Source: Desulforapulum sp034007745
GTDB lineage: Bacteria; Desulfobacterota; Desulfobacteria; Desulfobacterales; Desulfobacteraceae
NCBI GenBank assembly: GCA_034007745.1
Contig: JAVEQI010000001.1
Location: 62,001-126,000 of the forward strand
Length of the DNA stretch: 64,000 nt
Direction of reading: 5' to 3'
Numbering within the stretch: position 1 is the stretch's first letter; the number at the start of each line of letters is the position of its first letter. Both the position numbers and the translations under genes were made by a program. Under the pieces are notes generated by a model that was given only the letters and a program-made list of their open reading frames with translations, was not told the origin of the DNA and made no database searches. Positions 35,971-44,844 of the stretch are shown in pieces.

Positions 35971-36645
35971 ATGAACATTATTTTTTTCGGCCCCAATGGC
36001 AGCGGCAAAGGTACCCAGGGATCAATCCTCAAGGATAAGTACAATATCGCCCACATTGAATCAGGGGCTATTTTCCGGGACAACATCAAAGGCGGAACTG
36101 AACTTGGCAAGAAGGCCAAGACTTACATTGACAAGGGAGAACTTGTTCCCGACGAAATCACCATCCCCATGATCCTCGACCGCCTCAAACAGACCGACTG
36201 TGCAAAAGGCTGGCTCCTTGACGGATTCCCGAGGAACAAAGTCCAGGCTGAAAAGCTCTCAGCATCCCTCAAAAAAGAAGACATGAAGCTTGACATCGTC
36301 ATCGAGATGCTCCTTGACCGTCAAATTGCAAAGGACAGAATTATGGGCCGCAGGCTTTGTGCCAAGGACAACAACCATCCCAACAACATCTTCATTGACG
36401 CCATCAAGCCCGACGGGGATAAATGCCGGGTCTGCGGCGGAGAACTCAGCTCAAGGGCAGACGACCAGGATGAGACAGCCATTGATAAGCGCCACTCCAT
36501 CTATTACAATGAGGTAGATGGAACACTTGCCGCTGCATATTTTTTCCGTGACCTGACAAAAAATGACGCCTCCATAAAGTACATTACACTGGAGGGAAAA
36601 AACGCCCTACCAGATGTGACCAAGGAACTTATATCAAAGCTTTAG
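35971..36645 (+). CDS. adk: Adenylate kinase with Cys/His metal-binding LID
   Basis: Interconverts ATP + AMP and 2 ADP. 224 residues, long-LID type. P-loop GPNGSGKGTQ at 7-16, AMP site LLDGFPRN at 82-89. The LID carries C130-x5-H136-x15-C152-x2-C155, exactly the ligand spacing described for the Desulfovibrio gigas enzyme (Cys, His, Cys, Cys binding Zn, Co or Fe) rather than the four-cysteine zinc site of Gram-positives. Strong ribosome site AAAAAGGAGATTTGA. Single gene with its own promoter. Confidence 0.96.
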   Translation: MNIIFFGPNGSGKGTQGSILKDKYNIAHIESGAIFRDNIKGGTELGKKAKTYIDKGELVPDEITIPMILDRLKQTDCAKGWLLDGFPRNKVQAEKLSASLKKEDMKLDIVIEMLLDRQIAKDRIMGRRLCAKDNNHPNNIFIDAIKPDGDKCRVCGGELSSRADDQDETAIDKRHSIYYNEVDGTLAAAYFFRDLTKNDASIKYITLEGKNALPDVTKELISKL

Positions 36646-36651
36646 CAGTTT

Positions 36652-36675
36652 AATCAAAACTCTTGATTACTTTTT
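36652..36675 (+). terminator. Weak hairpin with T-run after adk
   Basis: AATCAA / TTGATT (36652-36657, 36663-36668) followed by ACTTTTTA. A 6-bp AU-rich stem; it overlaps a TTGATT that could be the -35 box of rpsU (TGTTAT at 36686-36691, 17-bp spacing). Confidence 0.35.
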
Positions 36676-36762
36676 ACTTGCCCATTGTTATGGACTCTGG
36701 TATTAAGATTGATCAATTTAAATTTTGTTTTCAACCAGACCATATTTAATTTAAAAAATAAA

Positions 36763-36777
36763 CCACCGTCACGGTGG
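36763..36777 (+). promoter_or_regulatory. Hairpin in the rpsU leader
   Basis: CCACCG-TCA-CGGTGG, a perfect 6-bp stem with a three-base loop, about 20 bases before the preferred TTG start of rpsU. It covers a possible upstream GTG start at 36774. May control rpsU translation. Confidence 0.4.
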
Positions 36778-36797
36778 GCAAGAAAGGGGCGATACAT

Positions 36798-36995
36798 TTG
36801 AAGGATATTACAGTCAAAGTCATTGATAATGACGTTGAACGTGCTATGAAAATTCTGAAGAAAAAAATTCAGAATGATGGACTGTTCAAGCGTCTGAAGA
36901 TGAAAAAGCACTTTGAAAAACCGAGCCAGTTCAGGCGGCGTAAGATGAGAGAAGCAATGAGACGGCAGCGAATTGCAAGCTCAAAAAGACATTAG
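36798..36995 (+). CDS. rpsU: 30S ribosomal protein S21 (TTG start)
   Basis: 65 residues, highly basic, with the family segment ITVKVIDNDVERAMKILKKK then PSQFRRRKMREAMRRQR. The preferred start is the TTG at 36798, preceded by AAGAAAGGGGCG at a proper distance. A GTG at 36774 would add eight residues (MGKKGAIH) but lies inside a hairpin and has no ribosome site. Monocistronic, with a strong terminator downstream. Confidence 0.9.
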   Translation: MKDITVKVIDNDVERAMKILKKKIQNDGLFKRLKMKKHFEKPSQFRRRKMREAMRRQRIASSKRH

Positions 36996-37036
36996 CAGAT
37001 AAACTGCCCAGGCAAAAGCTTGAGCGATGGAACGAG

Positions 37037-37076
37037 AACCCGGCAGGCAGTGAGTCCACATGCCTGCCGGGTTTTT
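37037..37076 (+). terminator. Rho-independent terminator of rpsU
   Basis: 13-bp perfect stem AACCCGGCAGGCA / TGCCTGCCGGGTT (37037-37049, 37061-37073), 11-base loop, then TTT. Confidence 0.85.
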
Positions 37077-37117
37077 GGATTAAAACTCACAGATATAACT
37101 TTTAGGTGTCATTTATA

Positions 37118-38419
37118 ATGAATCAGATCTCCTATGAAGAGTGCCTTGGGCGCATGTATGGACTTGGGCGGTTTGGCATCAAACTCGGACTTGACACCAT
37201 CTCCGAGATTCTCTCGAACCTTGGCTCGCCTGAAAAAAACTTCAAAAGCATTCACATTGCCGGCACAAACGGCAAGGGCTCCATTGCCTCGTATATTGCC
37301 GCAATTTTAAAGGCGGCGGGATTTAAGGTCGGCCTCTACACATCTCCCCACCTCGTGAGATTCAACGAACGATTTGCCATCAACGGTATCGAGGTGACCG
37401 ACGATGACATCGTTCAAGCCTATCTGGCGACTAGTCAGGCAGACACAGCCGAACGAAAGGCCACATTTTTTGAGCTGGCAACTGCAATGGCCCTTTACCT
37501 GTTTGACTGCCATGGAGTTGAGTGGGCCGTGATCGAAACGGGCATGGGCGGCAGACTCGATGCAACCAACATCCTCTCGCCTGAATTGTCTGTTATATCC
37601 AACCTCTCCATCGAACATACGGAATATCTCGGCAGCTCCCTTGAGGAGATTGCCAGGGAAAAGGGGGGGATCATCAAGCACAATACGCCGGTGGTAACCG
37701 GTGTTACCCAGCAAAATGCCCTGGAAGTATTAACTTCGATTGCCAGGGATAAGCTTGCCCCCCTGTACCGGCTTGACACCGATTTCCACACGGACCAGGA
37801 ACCTGAGACAACACGATTCACCTACACCGGAATAAAACGAACTATCCCTGGTGTTGAGACCCGACTGCCCGGTAATCACCAGCTGGACAACGCCGCCATT
37901 GCCATTGCAGCTGTTGAATTGCTCTTTCCCAGCCCAAAGAACAAGCCCCCTGTTATTCCGGATGTAACCATCCTGAAGGGAATTTTTAATACCCGATGGC
38001 CCGGCCGCCTGGAAGCCGTAATGGAAAACCCCCTTGTGGTGATTGACGGAGCCCACAACCTTGCGGCAGCTGTAAATCTTGCCCGCTACTTAAAAGATAA
38101 CTTGTCAAAGAATCCCTTGACCCTGGTACTTGGAATCCTTGACGATAAGGATTTTATCTCGATGCTCCAGCAATTTGTCCCCCTGACACACCGCATCATC
38201 TTCACCCGGGCTGATAACACGAGAAGCATTGACCCCCAAATACTAGCACAAACTGCGAGAACCATTTTTACAGGGGAGATAGAGATTATTGACAAGGTTG
38301 GAGACGCCGTGGCCTATGCCATCTCCACTACCCCCCCCAGGGACAGCATATGTATTGCAGGTTCTCTCTATGTTGCGGGGGAAGCCAGGGATAAAATTTT
38401 TTCGGACATTCTTTGTTGA
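37118..38419 (+). CDS. folC: Folylpolyglutamate synthase/dihydrofolate synthase
   Basis: Mur-ligase-type enzyme adding glutamate to folates (and joining dihydropteroate with glutamate). 433 residues from ATG 37118 (AGGTG nine bases upstream; a GTG at 37106 would lie within that region). P-loop IAGTNGKGSIASYIA, GLYTSPHLVRFNERF, ETGMGGRLDATN, EHTEYLG and C-terminal domain VVIDGAHNLAAA. Relevant to an organism using tetrahydrofolate-linked C1 chemistry, as the formate dehydrogenase suggests. Confidence 0.95.
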   Translation: MNQISYEECLGRMYGLGRFGIKLGLDTISEILSNLGSPEKNFKSIHIAGTNGKGSIASYIAAILKAAGFKVGLYTSPHLVRFNERFAINGIEVTDDDIVQAYLATSQADTAERKATFFELATAMALYLFDCHGVEWAVIETGMGGRLDATNILSPELSVISNLSIEHTEYLGSSLEEIAREKGGIIKHNTPVVTGVTQQNALEVLTSIARDKLAPLYRLDTDFHTDQEPETTRFTYTGIKRTIPGVETRLPGNHQLDNAAIAIAAVELLFPSPKNKPPVIPDVTILKGIFNTRWPGRLEAVMENPLVVIDGAHNLAAAVNLARYLKDNLSKNPLTLVLGILDDKDFISMLQQFVPLTHRIIFTRADNTRSIDPQILAQTARTIFTGEIEIIDKVGDAVAYAISTTPPRDSICIAGSLYVAGEARDKIFSDILC

Positions 38420-38445
38420 CATGACAAGCAGTTAAGGAGTAAAGT
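38416..38445 (+). promoter_or_regulatory. Promoter of tRNA-Arg
   Basis: TTGACA (38416-38421), starting inside the folC stop, 18-bp spacer, TAAAGT (38440-38445), 12 bases before the mature tRNA. Confidence 0.6.
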
Positions 38446-38457
38446 ACGATTTTTTTA

Positions 38458-38533
38458 GCGCCCGTAGCCCAGTGGATAAGGCGTCAGCCTCCGAAGCTGA
38501 AGATCGCTGGTTCGATTCCAGCCGGGCGCACCA
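38458..38533 (+). tRNA. tRNA-Arg (anticodon CCG)
   Basis: 76 bases with encoded CCA. Acceptor GCGCCCG / CGGGCGC, anticodon arm TCAGC-CTCCGAA-GCTGA with CCG at 38491-38493 (reads CGG), T arm CTGG-TTCGATT-CCAG. No terminator follows before the glycosyltransferase gene 20 bases downstream, so read-through is likely. Confidence 0.95.
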
Positions 38534-38553
38534 GATCAGCCCCCCAGACAACC

Positions 38554-39807
38554 ATGACAAATCCATTAAAAATAGGCATAATCAGCTATCGAAGCAACCC
38601 CCACTGCGGCGGCCAGGGGGTTTACGTCAGAAATTTAAGCCGGGCATTGACCGATCTTGGTCACAGGGTAGAGGTGATTGCAGGGCCTCCAGACCCTCTC
38701 CTGGGATCTTCCTCCAACAACGGCCCAACCCTTACCATGCTGAAAACCCTGGATCTTTACAACCCCGACGATCTGTTCAGAACTCCGTCCTTTGAAGAAC
38801 TCAAGGACCCTGTAAACCTTCTTGAATGGCTGGGGGTCTCTACCATGGGATTTCCCGAGCCCCTCACCTTTGGAATGCGGACAACGAGGTACCTTAAAAA
38901 CAGGCTTGACCGCTACGACATAATCCACGACAACCAGAGCCTGAGCTACAGTATGCTCGCCCTTGCGCGAAAGATCCCGGTCACGGCAACCATTCACCAT
39001 CCCATCACCGTTGACCGCCGCATTGCAGTAGAAAGCACAAGGTCCTTCATAAAAAAGGCCAAACACCTCAGATGGTATTCGTTCATTGGAATGCAGAAAT
39101 TTGTGGCCCAGAGACTGAAAAACTTGATCACGGTTTCCGACTGTTCAAAAAACGACATTGCCCGGGAATTTGACATCCCGGCCGAACGTTTCACAACCAT
39201 TCCCATCGGCATTGACACCAAACTTTTTTACCCCCTAGAAACCGTAAAAAAAGATCCCTGCCGGTTGATTGTAACCAACTCTGCCGACACTCCCCTCAAG
39301 GGCCTTTTTTATCTCCTGCATGCAATTAAGAACCTGTCCCTGCGCCGCCCCATAAAACTGACCATTATCGGAAGTCCCAAAAAGAACGGGGGAATCGAGC
39401 GGCTGGTCAAAGCGCTTGAACTAAAGGACCATGTCCAATTCACCGGAAGAATTGACAACGACCGCTTTCTTAAGGAGTATGCAAGGGCAAGCATCGCCGT
39501 TGTTCCCTCCCTCTACGAGGGATTTGGACTGCCAGTGGGCGAAGCCATGGCCTGCCGAATCCCGGTGATCTCAACCACGGGGGGAGCCCTTGGTGAAGTT
39601 GCCGGTAATGCGGCAAAGATGGTACCGCCAAAAGACGCCCATGCCCTGGAAACGGCCATTGACGAACTCCTTGATGACCCGGGAGAGAGGGAACGCCTTG
39701 CCGAGAAAGGTTATCGACGGGTAATGGAAAACTTTACCTGGGCGGCCACGGCAGCTAAAACAGCCCGGACCTACAAACGAATCATCCTCGAGGAAAACTC
39801 CAAATGA
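38554..39807 (+). CDS. GT4-family glycosyltransferase
   Basis: GT-B fold retaining glycosyltransferase, 417 residues. N-terminal acceptor loop YRSNPHCGGQGVYVRNLSRAL and C-terminal nucleotide-sugar motif PSLYEGFGLPVGEAMACRIPVI with the EX7E glutamates. No membrane helix is evident. Sugar donor and acceptor cannot be told. It begins 20 bases after tRNA-Arg and overlaps the next gene by 4 bases (ATGA), so the two act together, perhaps on a glycolipid or exopolysaccharide. Confidence 0.88.
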   Translation: MTNPLKIGIISYRSNPHCGGQGVYVRNLSRALTDLGHRVEVIAGPPDPLLGSSSNNGPTLTMLKTLDLYNPDDLFRTPSFEELKDPVNLLEWLGVSTMGFPEPLTFGMRTTRYLKNRLDRYDIIHDNQSLSYSMLALARKIPVTATIHHPITVDRRIAVESTRSFIKKAKHLRWYSFIGMQKFVAQRLKNLITVSDCSKNDIAREFDIPAERFTTIPIGIDTKLFYPLETVKKDPCRLIVTNSADTPLKGLFYLLHAIKNLSLRRPIKLTIIGSPKKNGGIERLVKALELKDHVQFTGRIDNDRFLKEYARASIAVVPSLYEGFGLPVGEAMACRIPVISTTGGALGEVAGNAAKMVPPKDAHALETAIDELLDDPGERERLAEKGYRRVMENFTWAATAAKTARTYKRIILEENSK

Positions 39808-40526
39808 TCACTCTTGACTTTAAACGGCTGAACCTCAAACCCGGACAAACGTTCCTAGATATTGGATGCGGCGAAGGAAGACACACGGCCCAGGGGTATG
39901 AGCAGGGCAACATTTTTTGCGTGGGGGCGGACAGAAATCCCAAGGATCTTCTGACCTCAAAGGCAAAGCTTGAACTCCACGAGCAGCTTTCAAAGGCCAG
40001 GGGTTCCCGCTGGAGCCTTTCCGCAGCCGACATCACCCGTCTCCCATTTAAAGACGCAAGCTTTGACACGGTGATCTGCTCGGAGGTGATGGAGCACATT
40101 CCCGACGAAAAAAAGGCGATTTCAGAGATCGTCAGGGTGCTGAAACCCGGCGGAACCCTGGGCGTCAGCGTGCCAAGATACTGGCCGGAATGGATCTGCT
40201 GGCAGCTCTCCCAGGAATACCACAACGCCAACCAGGGCCACATTCGCATATACCGGAAAAAAGAACTGACGAGAAAAATCCTCTCCCAGGATGTTGTTTA
40301 TAAAAGTTTTCACTACGCCCACAGCCTTCACTCACCCTTCTGGTGGCTCAAGTGCCTTGTAGGGCCAACCCGCACCAATGCCTGGTCGGTCAACCTCTAC
40401 CACCGGTTCCTCGTTTGGGACCTGATGGAGAAACCGGCATTGACAGGTTTTTTCGACAGGCTCCTAAACCCCGTGATGGGAAAAAGCCTGGCCCTGTACT
40501 TTGAAAAAAAGACAAATCCACAATAA
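39804..40526 (+). CDS. SAM-dependent methyltransferase (Methyltransf_11 type)
   Basis: 240 residues. SAM-binding motif FLDIGCGEGRHTA at about residue 18, acidic loop VGADRNP, and motif FDTVICSEVMEHIPDE, typical of class I small-molecule methyltransferases. The C-terminal third (from about residue 130) is not recognised and may bind the substrate. Translationally coupled to the glycosyltransferase, which suggests a sugar or lipid substrate. Confidence 0.85.
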   Translation: MITLDFKRLNLKPGQTFLDIGCGEGRHTAQGYEQGNIFCVGADRNPKDLLTSKAKLELHEQLSKARGSRWSLSAADITRLPFKDASFDTVICSEVMEHIPDEKKAISEIVRVLKPGGTLGVSVPRYWPEWICWQLSQEYHNANQGHIRIYRKKELTRKILSQDVVYKSFHYAHSLHSPFWWLKCLVGPTRTNAWSVNLYHRFLVWDLMEKPALTGFFDRLLNPVMGKSLALYFEKKTNPQ

Positions 40527-41133
40527 TTCCCCAATCCCCAATAGGATCGTTGTACTGGCAATTCTTGAATCTATAGGGGTCTATGGCATAAACCGACACG
40601 TCCTGGCGGACACAACAAAGGTTGAAACTTAAATCAGGACTGAACTTTGTTTCTTGTCTCTTGTTTCAAGTTTCTTGAATGGTGTTATACCGCCCGCTTT
40701 AGTCGCCCTGCCCGGAACGGTAAACGTCGGGGGGCTTTTTGCCCTTCCAGGCTAAAGCGCAGGAACTGCGGGCTAAAGTCCTCAAACAGCCTGCGCTTCT
40801 TAACGCCTGGAAGGGCAAAAATCCTACCCCCTTTGGTTTACAATGTTCCGGGCAGGGCGACTAAAGCGGGCTCTGAAGTCGGTACTTCCTATGTGATGTT
40901 TCGACAGGAGTTTCATATATAAAAAAATCAAAATCAGAACTGTTGGCAAACCACAGAAATGAATTGTGCGATATAAAATTATGTGTTAATTTAAAACAAT
41001 TTTCCAAAATCAAAAAATTATGAGTGCAGCTTTCAGATAAAATCTGTCCTGCGGATTGGATCATAGGAAACAAGTCAATACTCGTTTAATAGCCGCCCAA
41101 CAATCGTGTAAGAAAAATCTTGTGGAGGTGCAT
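40527..41133. other. Intergenic region before narG (607 bp)
   Basis: Holds the long palindromic element (40692-40871). From 40872 to 41133 it is AT-rich and should contain the nar promoter, but no clear -35/-10 pair, FNR box or NarL site could be assigned by eye. The short open frames here (for example 40647-40922) lie within or across the palindrome and look accidental. Confidence 0.6.
40692..40871. repeat. 180-bp long palindromic (MITE-like) element
   Basis: Outer arms GCCCGCTTTAGTCGCCCTGC... and its inverse end ...GCAGGGCGACTAAAGCGGGC are perfect over 27 bases; pairing resumes further in with TTTTTGCCCTTCCAGGC / GCCTGGAAGGGCAAAAA and then AAGCGCAGG-type / CCTGCGCTT. The arms are about 70-80 bases with small mismatches around a loop near 40765-40785. 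No transposase is encoded. A related half copy lies at 12692-12755. Confidence 0.8.
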
Positions 41134-44100
41134 ATGTCCAAAGGTTCTTTTCTGTCTACCCTTCGTTTCTTTCGACCAAAAAATGTCCCCGGGGTCTGCC
41201 AGGCAGACAAAACAAAAGATGGTTGGGCCACGACCCGTTGCGGCCAGCGCAGCTGGGAGGATCTTTATCGTCGCCGCTCCCAGTATGACAAAAAGGTGCG
41301 ATCCACCCACGGGGTCAACTGCACAGGTTCCTGCTCCTGGGATGTCTATGTAAAGGATGGAATCCTGGTGTGGGAAACCCAGGCCACGGACTATCCTTCC
41401 TCCGGGGAGGGATTTCCCAACCATGAACCCCGGGGTTGTCCCAGGGGTGCCACCTACTCATGGTACACCTACAGCCCGGTGAGGTTGAAATACCCGCTGA
41501 TCCGATCGAGCCTGCTTTTAATGTGGCAGGAGGCAATGGCTGTTTACGAAGATCCTGTAGCTGCATGGGCTAGCATCGTTGATGATGGAGAAAAACGCCA
41601 GAGGTTTCACAGGGAAAGGGGCAAAGGCGGTTTTGTGAGGGGCACCTGGGACCAGGCCGCCACCATGATCGCCGCAGGCTTGATCCACACCATAAAAAAA
41701 TATGGTCCTGACCGCATCTTCGGATTCTCACCCATCCCGGCCATGTCCATGGTCTGTTACGCCTCAGGTTCACGCTTTCTATCCCTCATCGGCGCTTCGA
41801 TGATCAGCTTTTACGACTGGTACTGCGACCTGCCGCCGGCATCGCCCCAAATATGGGGCGAGCAGACCGATGTGCCCGAAAGTGCCGACTGGTACGAATC
41901 AACCTATTTCATCGTGTGGGGCACCAACCTGCCCATGACCCGCACCCCGGACGCCCATTTTTTCACCGAGGCCCGATACCGGGGAGCTAGGGTTGCGGCC
42001 GTGGCTCCCGACTATGCCGAATATGTAAAGTTCGCCGACACCTGGCTGCCGGCAAAGGCTGGAACCGACGGGGCCCTGGCCATGGCCATGACCCACGTGA
42101 TTATAAAGGAATTTTACATCGAAAACCCAGTGCCCTACTTCCTCGACTACGCTCGGCAATACACGGATTTACCCTTTGTGGTGGTATTGAACGAAAAGAA
42201 CGGAGTGTTTACCCCGGGCCGATTTCTGAGGGCCTCAGATCTCGGTGTGAAGGTAAACAACGCCGACTGGAAAACGGTGATTGTCGACGAAGAGAGCAAA
42301 GAGTTTAAGATCCCCAACGGCAGCATCGGATTCCGGTGGCACCAGAGCGGACGCTGGAACCTGAAACTCGAGGATGACGGTGAACCTGTCACCCCGAAGC
42401 TCAGTCTCAAGGATCTCGAGGATGGTTGGCGGGAGGTATCCTTTCCAATATTTGAGGGCGAAAAGGCAGGTTCTAAAAAGGGTCTCGTTCCCTTTAAAAT
42501 CGTAAAAACAGATTCGGGCGAACTCATCACAGTCACGGTTTTTGATCTGCTCACAGCCCAGCTTGGCGTCTTACCAAAAGATGCACCGTCCAAGCCCTTT
42601 CACAATGGAACTGATTATCCGACAGATTACAATGATCCTAAGCCCTATACCCCTGCCTGGCAGGAGGCCATCACCGGGGTTCCTGCGGCCGATGCCATCC
42701 GGGTGGCCCGGGAATTTGCCGAGAATGCCGCTAAAACTCACGGTAAATCCATGATCTTTCTGGGTGCCGGCACCAACCATTGGTTCCACAGCGACATGAT
42801 CTATCGAACCATCATCAACCTGACCACCCTTTGCGGCTGCCAGGGGGTCAACGGCGGCGGCTGGGCCCACTATGTGGGTCAGGAAAAGGTCCGGCCCCTT
42901 GCGGCCTGGTCCCAGGTGGCCTTTGGTCTTGACTGGCAAAGACCGCCCAGACAGCAGAACGGCACCTCTTTTTTCTATTTTGCAAGCGGCCAGTGGCGCT
43001 ACGACACCCAGGACCCCAAGGACCTTGTTTCACCACTTTCAACGGCATCGCCCATGAAGCACATGGCCGATTACAACGTTATTGCAGCCCGCCTGGGGTG
43101 GCTGCCTTCCTATCCCCAGTTTGATCAGAACCCTATCAAACTTGTGCAGGAGGCCATGGATTCAGGTGCGGTAACAGACGCTGAAATCATAGCCTTTGCA
43201 GTGAACAAGCTTAAAAGGGGAGAACTCAAATTCGCCATTGAAGATCCAGACAGCCCGGCCAACATTCCCAGGATGCTTTTTCTGTGGAGGGCAAACCTTT
43301 TGGGGGCAAGCGGAAAGGGCCATGAGTATTTCCTCAAACATCTTCTGGGGGTCGAAAATGCACTCCTTGGCGAAGAGAGCGATCTTCGACCAGAAGAAAT
43401 CAAGTGGCGTGATCCAGCCCCGGAGGGAAAACTCGATTTGCTGGTCACCCTGGAGTTGCGCATGTCCACAAGTGCCATGTACGCAGATATTGCCCTTCCT
43501 GCGGCGGGCTGGTACGAGATGCACGATTTAAGCACTACGGACATGCACCCCTTTATCCACCCCTTTAACCCGGCCATTGATCCTCCCTGGGAGAGCCGCA
43601 CCAACTGGGAACAGTTTAAAACAATTGCCGAAAAATTTTCAGAACTTGCTAAGGAGCATCTGGGCGAAGTAAAGGATCTGGTTGCAACCCCCCTGATGCA
43701 CGACACCCCCGGTGAAATAGCCCAGTCCCAGGTCATGGACTGGCATAAGGGCCAATGCGACCCCATACCGGGCAAGACCATGCCCGACCTCTCTGTGGTT
43801 AATCGAAACTATCCCGAGACGTATCGAATGATGACCGCCTTTGGCCCTCTGGCTGAATCAAAGGGAATGGGGGCAAAGGGTGTGACTTGGAAGGCTGAGG
43901 ACGAAGTTGCAGGATTGAAAACATCCTTGGGCAGGGTTACAGAACCCGGCATAAGTCAGGGGCGGCCGATCATGGAAACGGCCAGGCAGGTTGCGGAAAC
44001 GATCCTTGCCCTTGCACCCGAGACCAATGGAGAAACGGCGGTCAAGGCCTGGGAGGGTGTGGAACGACGCACGGGTCTCAGTCTCAAACACTTAAGCCAA

Positions 44101-44844
44101 CCCCGCCAGGGCGAGCGCATAAGGTTCGATGATATCACGGTCCAGCCCCGCAAGATCATAACCTCACCCATCTGGAGCGGCATCGAGTCGGAGCATCGGC
44201 GTTACTCCCCCTTTGTGATCAACATCGAAGAAAAAGTTCCCTTCAGGACACTTACCGGCCGGGCCCAGTTCTACCAGGACCACTCGTGGATGCTGGATTT
44301 TGGCGAACACCTGCCCCTTTACCGGCCCCCCGTTCAAATGCTCAACGAAATATCCCTCAAGGTGAAACGCTACCCTGACCGGGAAATCGAGCTTAACTAC
44401 CTGACCCCCCACTCCAAATGGTCGATCCACAGCACCTATTCAGACACGCTTACCATGCTGACGCTCTTTCGAGGTGGCGAGGCAATCTGGATAAACGACC
44501 AGGACGCCAGAAAAATTGAGGTCCGGGACAACGAATGGCTGGAGTGTTTTAACGCAAACGGGGTGGTAATGGCCAAGGCCGTGGTAAGCCCCCGGATCCC
44601 GCCGGGCAAGGCCTTCATGTACCACGCCCAGGAACGCCTGATCAACACGCCCGGCTCAAGGCTGTCCGGCCAGCGGGGCGGCACCCACAACAGCGTTACA
44701 CGCATCGTTGTAAAACCCACCCACATGATCGGCGGGTATGCCCAGCTGAGCTACGGTTTCAACTATTACGGTCCGGTAGGTTCCCAGCGGGACGAAACCA
44801 TCATAGTAAGAAAAGCAGGAGAGGTTGAATGGTATGAAGATTAA
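41134..44844 (+). CDS. narG: Respiratory nitrate reductase alpha subunit NarG
   Basis: Molybdenum catalytic subunit of membrane-bound nitrate reductase, 1236 residues. The FS0 cluster ligands are H59, C63, C67 and C102, with the same spacings as E. coli NarG (H50, C54, C58, C93). The Mo-ligand aspartate segment SFYDWYCDLPPASP is intact, as are GEQTDVPESADWY, TRTPDAHFFTEARY and STYSDTLTMLTL. No twin-arginine signal is present, so the active site should face the cytoplasm. ATG 41134 chosen over an open frame to 41056, because GGAGG precedes it and the N-terminus then matches the family. Overlaps narH by 11 bases. Confidence 0.96.
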   Translation: MSKGSFLSTLRFFRPKNVPGVCQADKTKDGWATTRCGQRSWEDLYRRRSQYDKKVRSTHGVNCTGSCSWDVYVKDGILVWETQATDYPSSGEGFPNHEPRGCPRGATYSWYTYSPVRLKYPLIRSSLLLMWQEAMAVYEDPVAAWASIVDDGEKRQRFHRERGKGGFVRGTWDQAATMIAAGLIHTIKKYGPDRIFGFSPIPAMSMVCYASGSRFLSLIGASMISFYDWYCDLPPASPQIWGEQTDVPESADWYESTYFIVWGTNLPMTRTPDAHFFTEARYRGARVAAVAPDYAEYVKFADTWLPAKAGTDGALAMAMTHVIIKEFYIENPVPYFLDYARQYTDLPFVVVLNEKNGVFTPGRFLRASDLGVKVNNADWKTVIVDEESKEFKIPNGSIGFRWHQSGRWNLKLEDDGEPVTPKLSLKDLEDGWREVSFPIFEGEKAGSKKGLVPFKIVKTDSGELITVTVFDLLTAQLGVLPKDAPSKPFHNGTDYPTDYNDPKPYTPAWQEAITGVPAADAIRVAREFAENAAKTHGKSMIFLGAGTNHWFHSDMIYRTIINLTTLCGCQGVNGGGWAHYVGQEKVRPLAAWSQVAFGLDWQRPPRQQNGTSFFYFASGQWRYDTQDPKDLVSPLSTASPMKHMADYNVIAARLGWLPSYPQFDQNPIKLVQEAMDSGAVTDAEIIAFAVNKLKRGELKFAIEDPDSPANIPRMLFLWRANLLGASGKGHEYFLKHLLGVENALLGEESDLRPEEIKWRDPAPEGKLDLLVTLELRMSTSAMYADIALPAAGWYEMHDLSTTDMHPFIHPFNPAIDPPWESRTNWEQFKTIAEKFSELAKEHLGEVKDLVATPLMHDTPGEIAQSQVMDWHKGQCDPIPGKTMPDLSVVNRNYPETYRMMTAFGPLAESKGMGAKGVTWKAEDEVAGLKTSLGRVTEPGISQGRPIMETARQVAETILALAPETNGETAVKAWEGVERRTGLSLKHLSQPRQGERIRFDDITVQPRKIITSPIWSGIESEHRRYSPFVINIEEKVPFRTLTGRAQFYQDHSWMLDFGEHLPLYRPPVQMLNEISLKVKRYPDREIELNYLTPHSKWSIHSTYSDTLTMLTLFRGGEAIWINDQDARKIEVRDNEWLECFNANGVVMAKAVVSPRIPPGKAFMYHAQERLINTPGSRLSGQRGGTHNSVTRIVVKPTHMIGGYAQLSYGFNYYGPVGSQRDETIIVRKAGEVEWYED

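Noticed and set aside
40647..40922. Small gene inside the 180-bp palindrome
   Set aside because: The frame is created by the inverted repeat itself, has no ribosome site and no similarity to known proteins.
41056..41133. Upstream start of narG adding 26 residues
   Set aside because: The ATG at 41134 has GGAGG at the proper distance and gives the N-terminus typical for NarG; the extension has no family counterpart.
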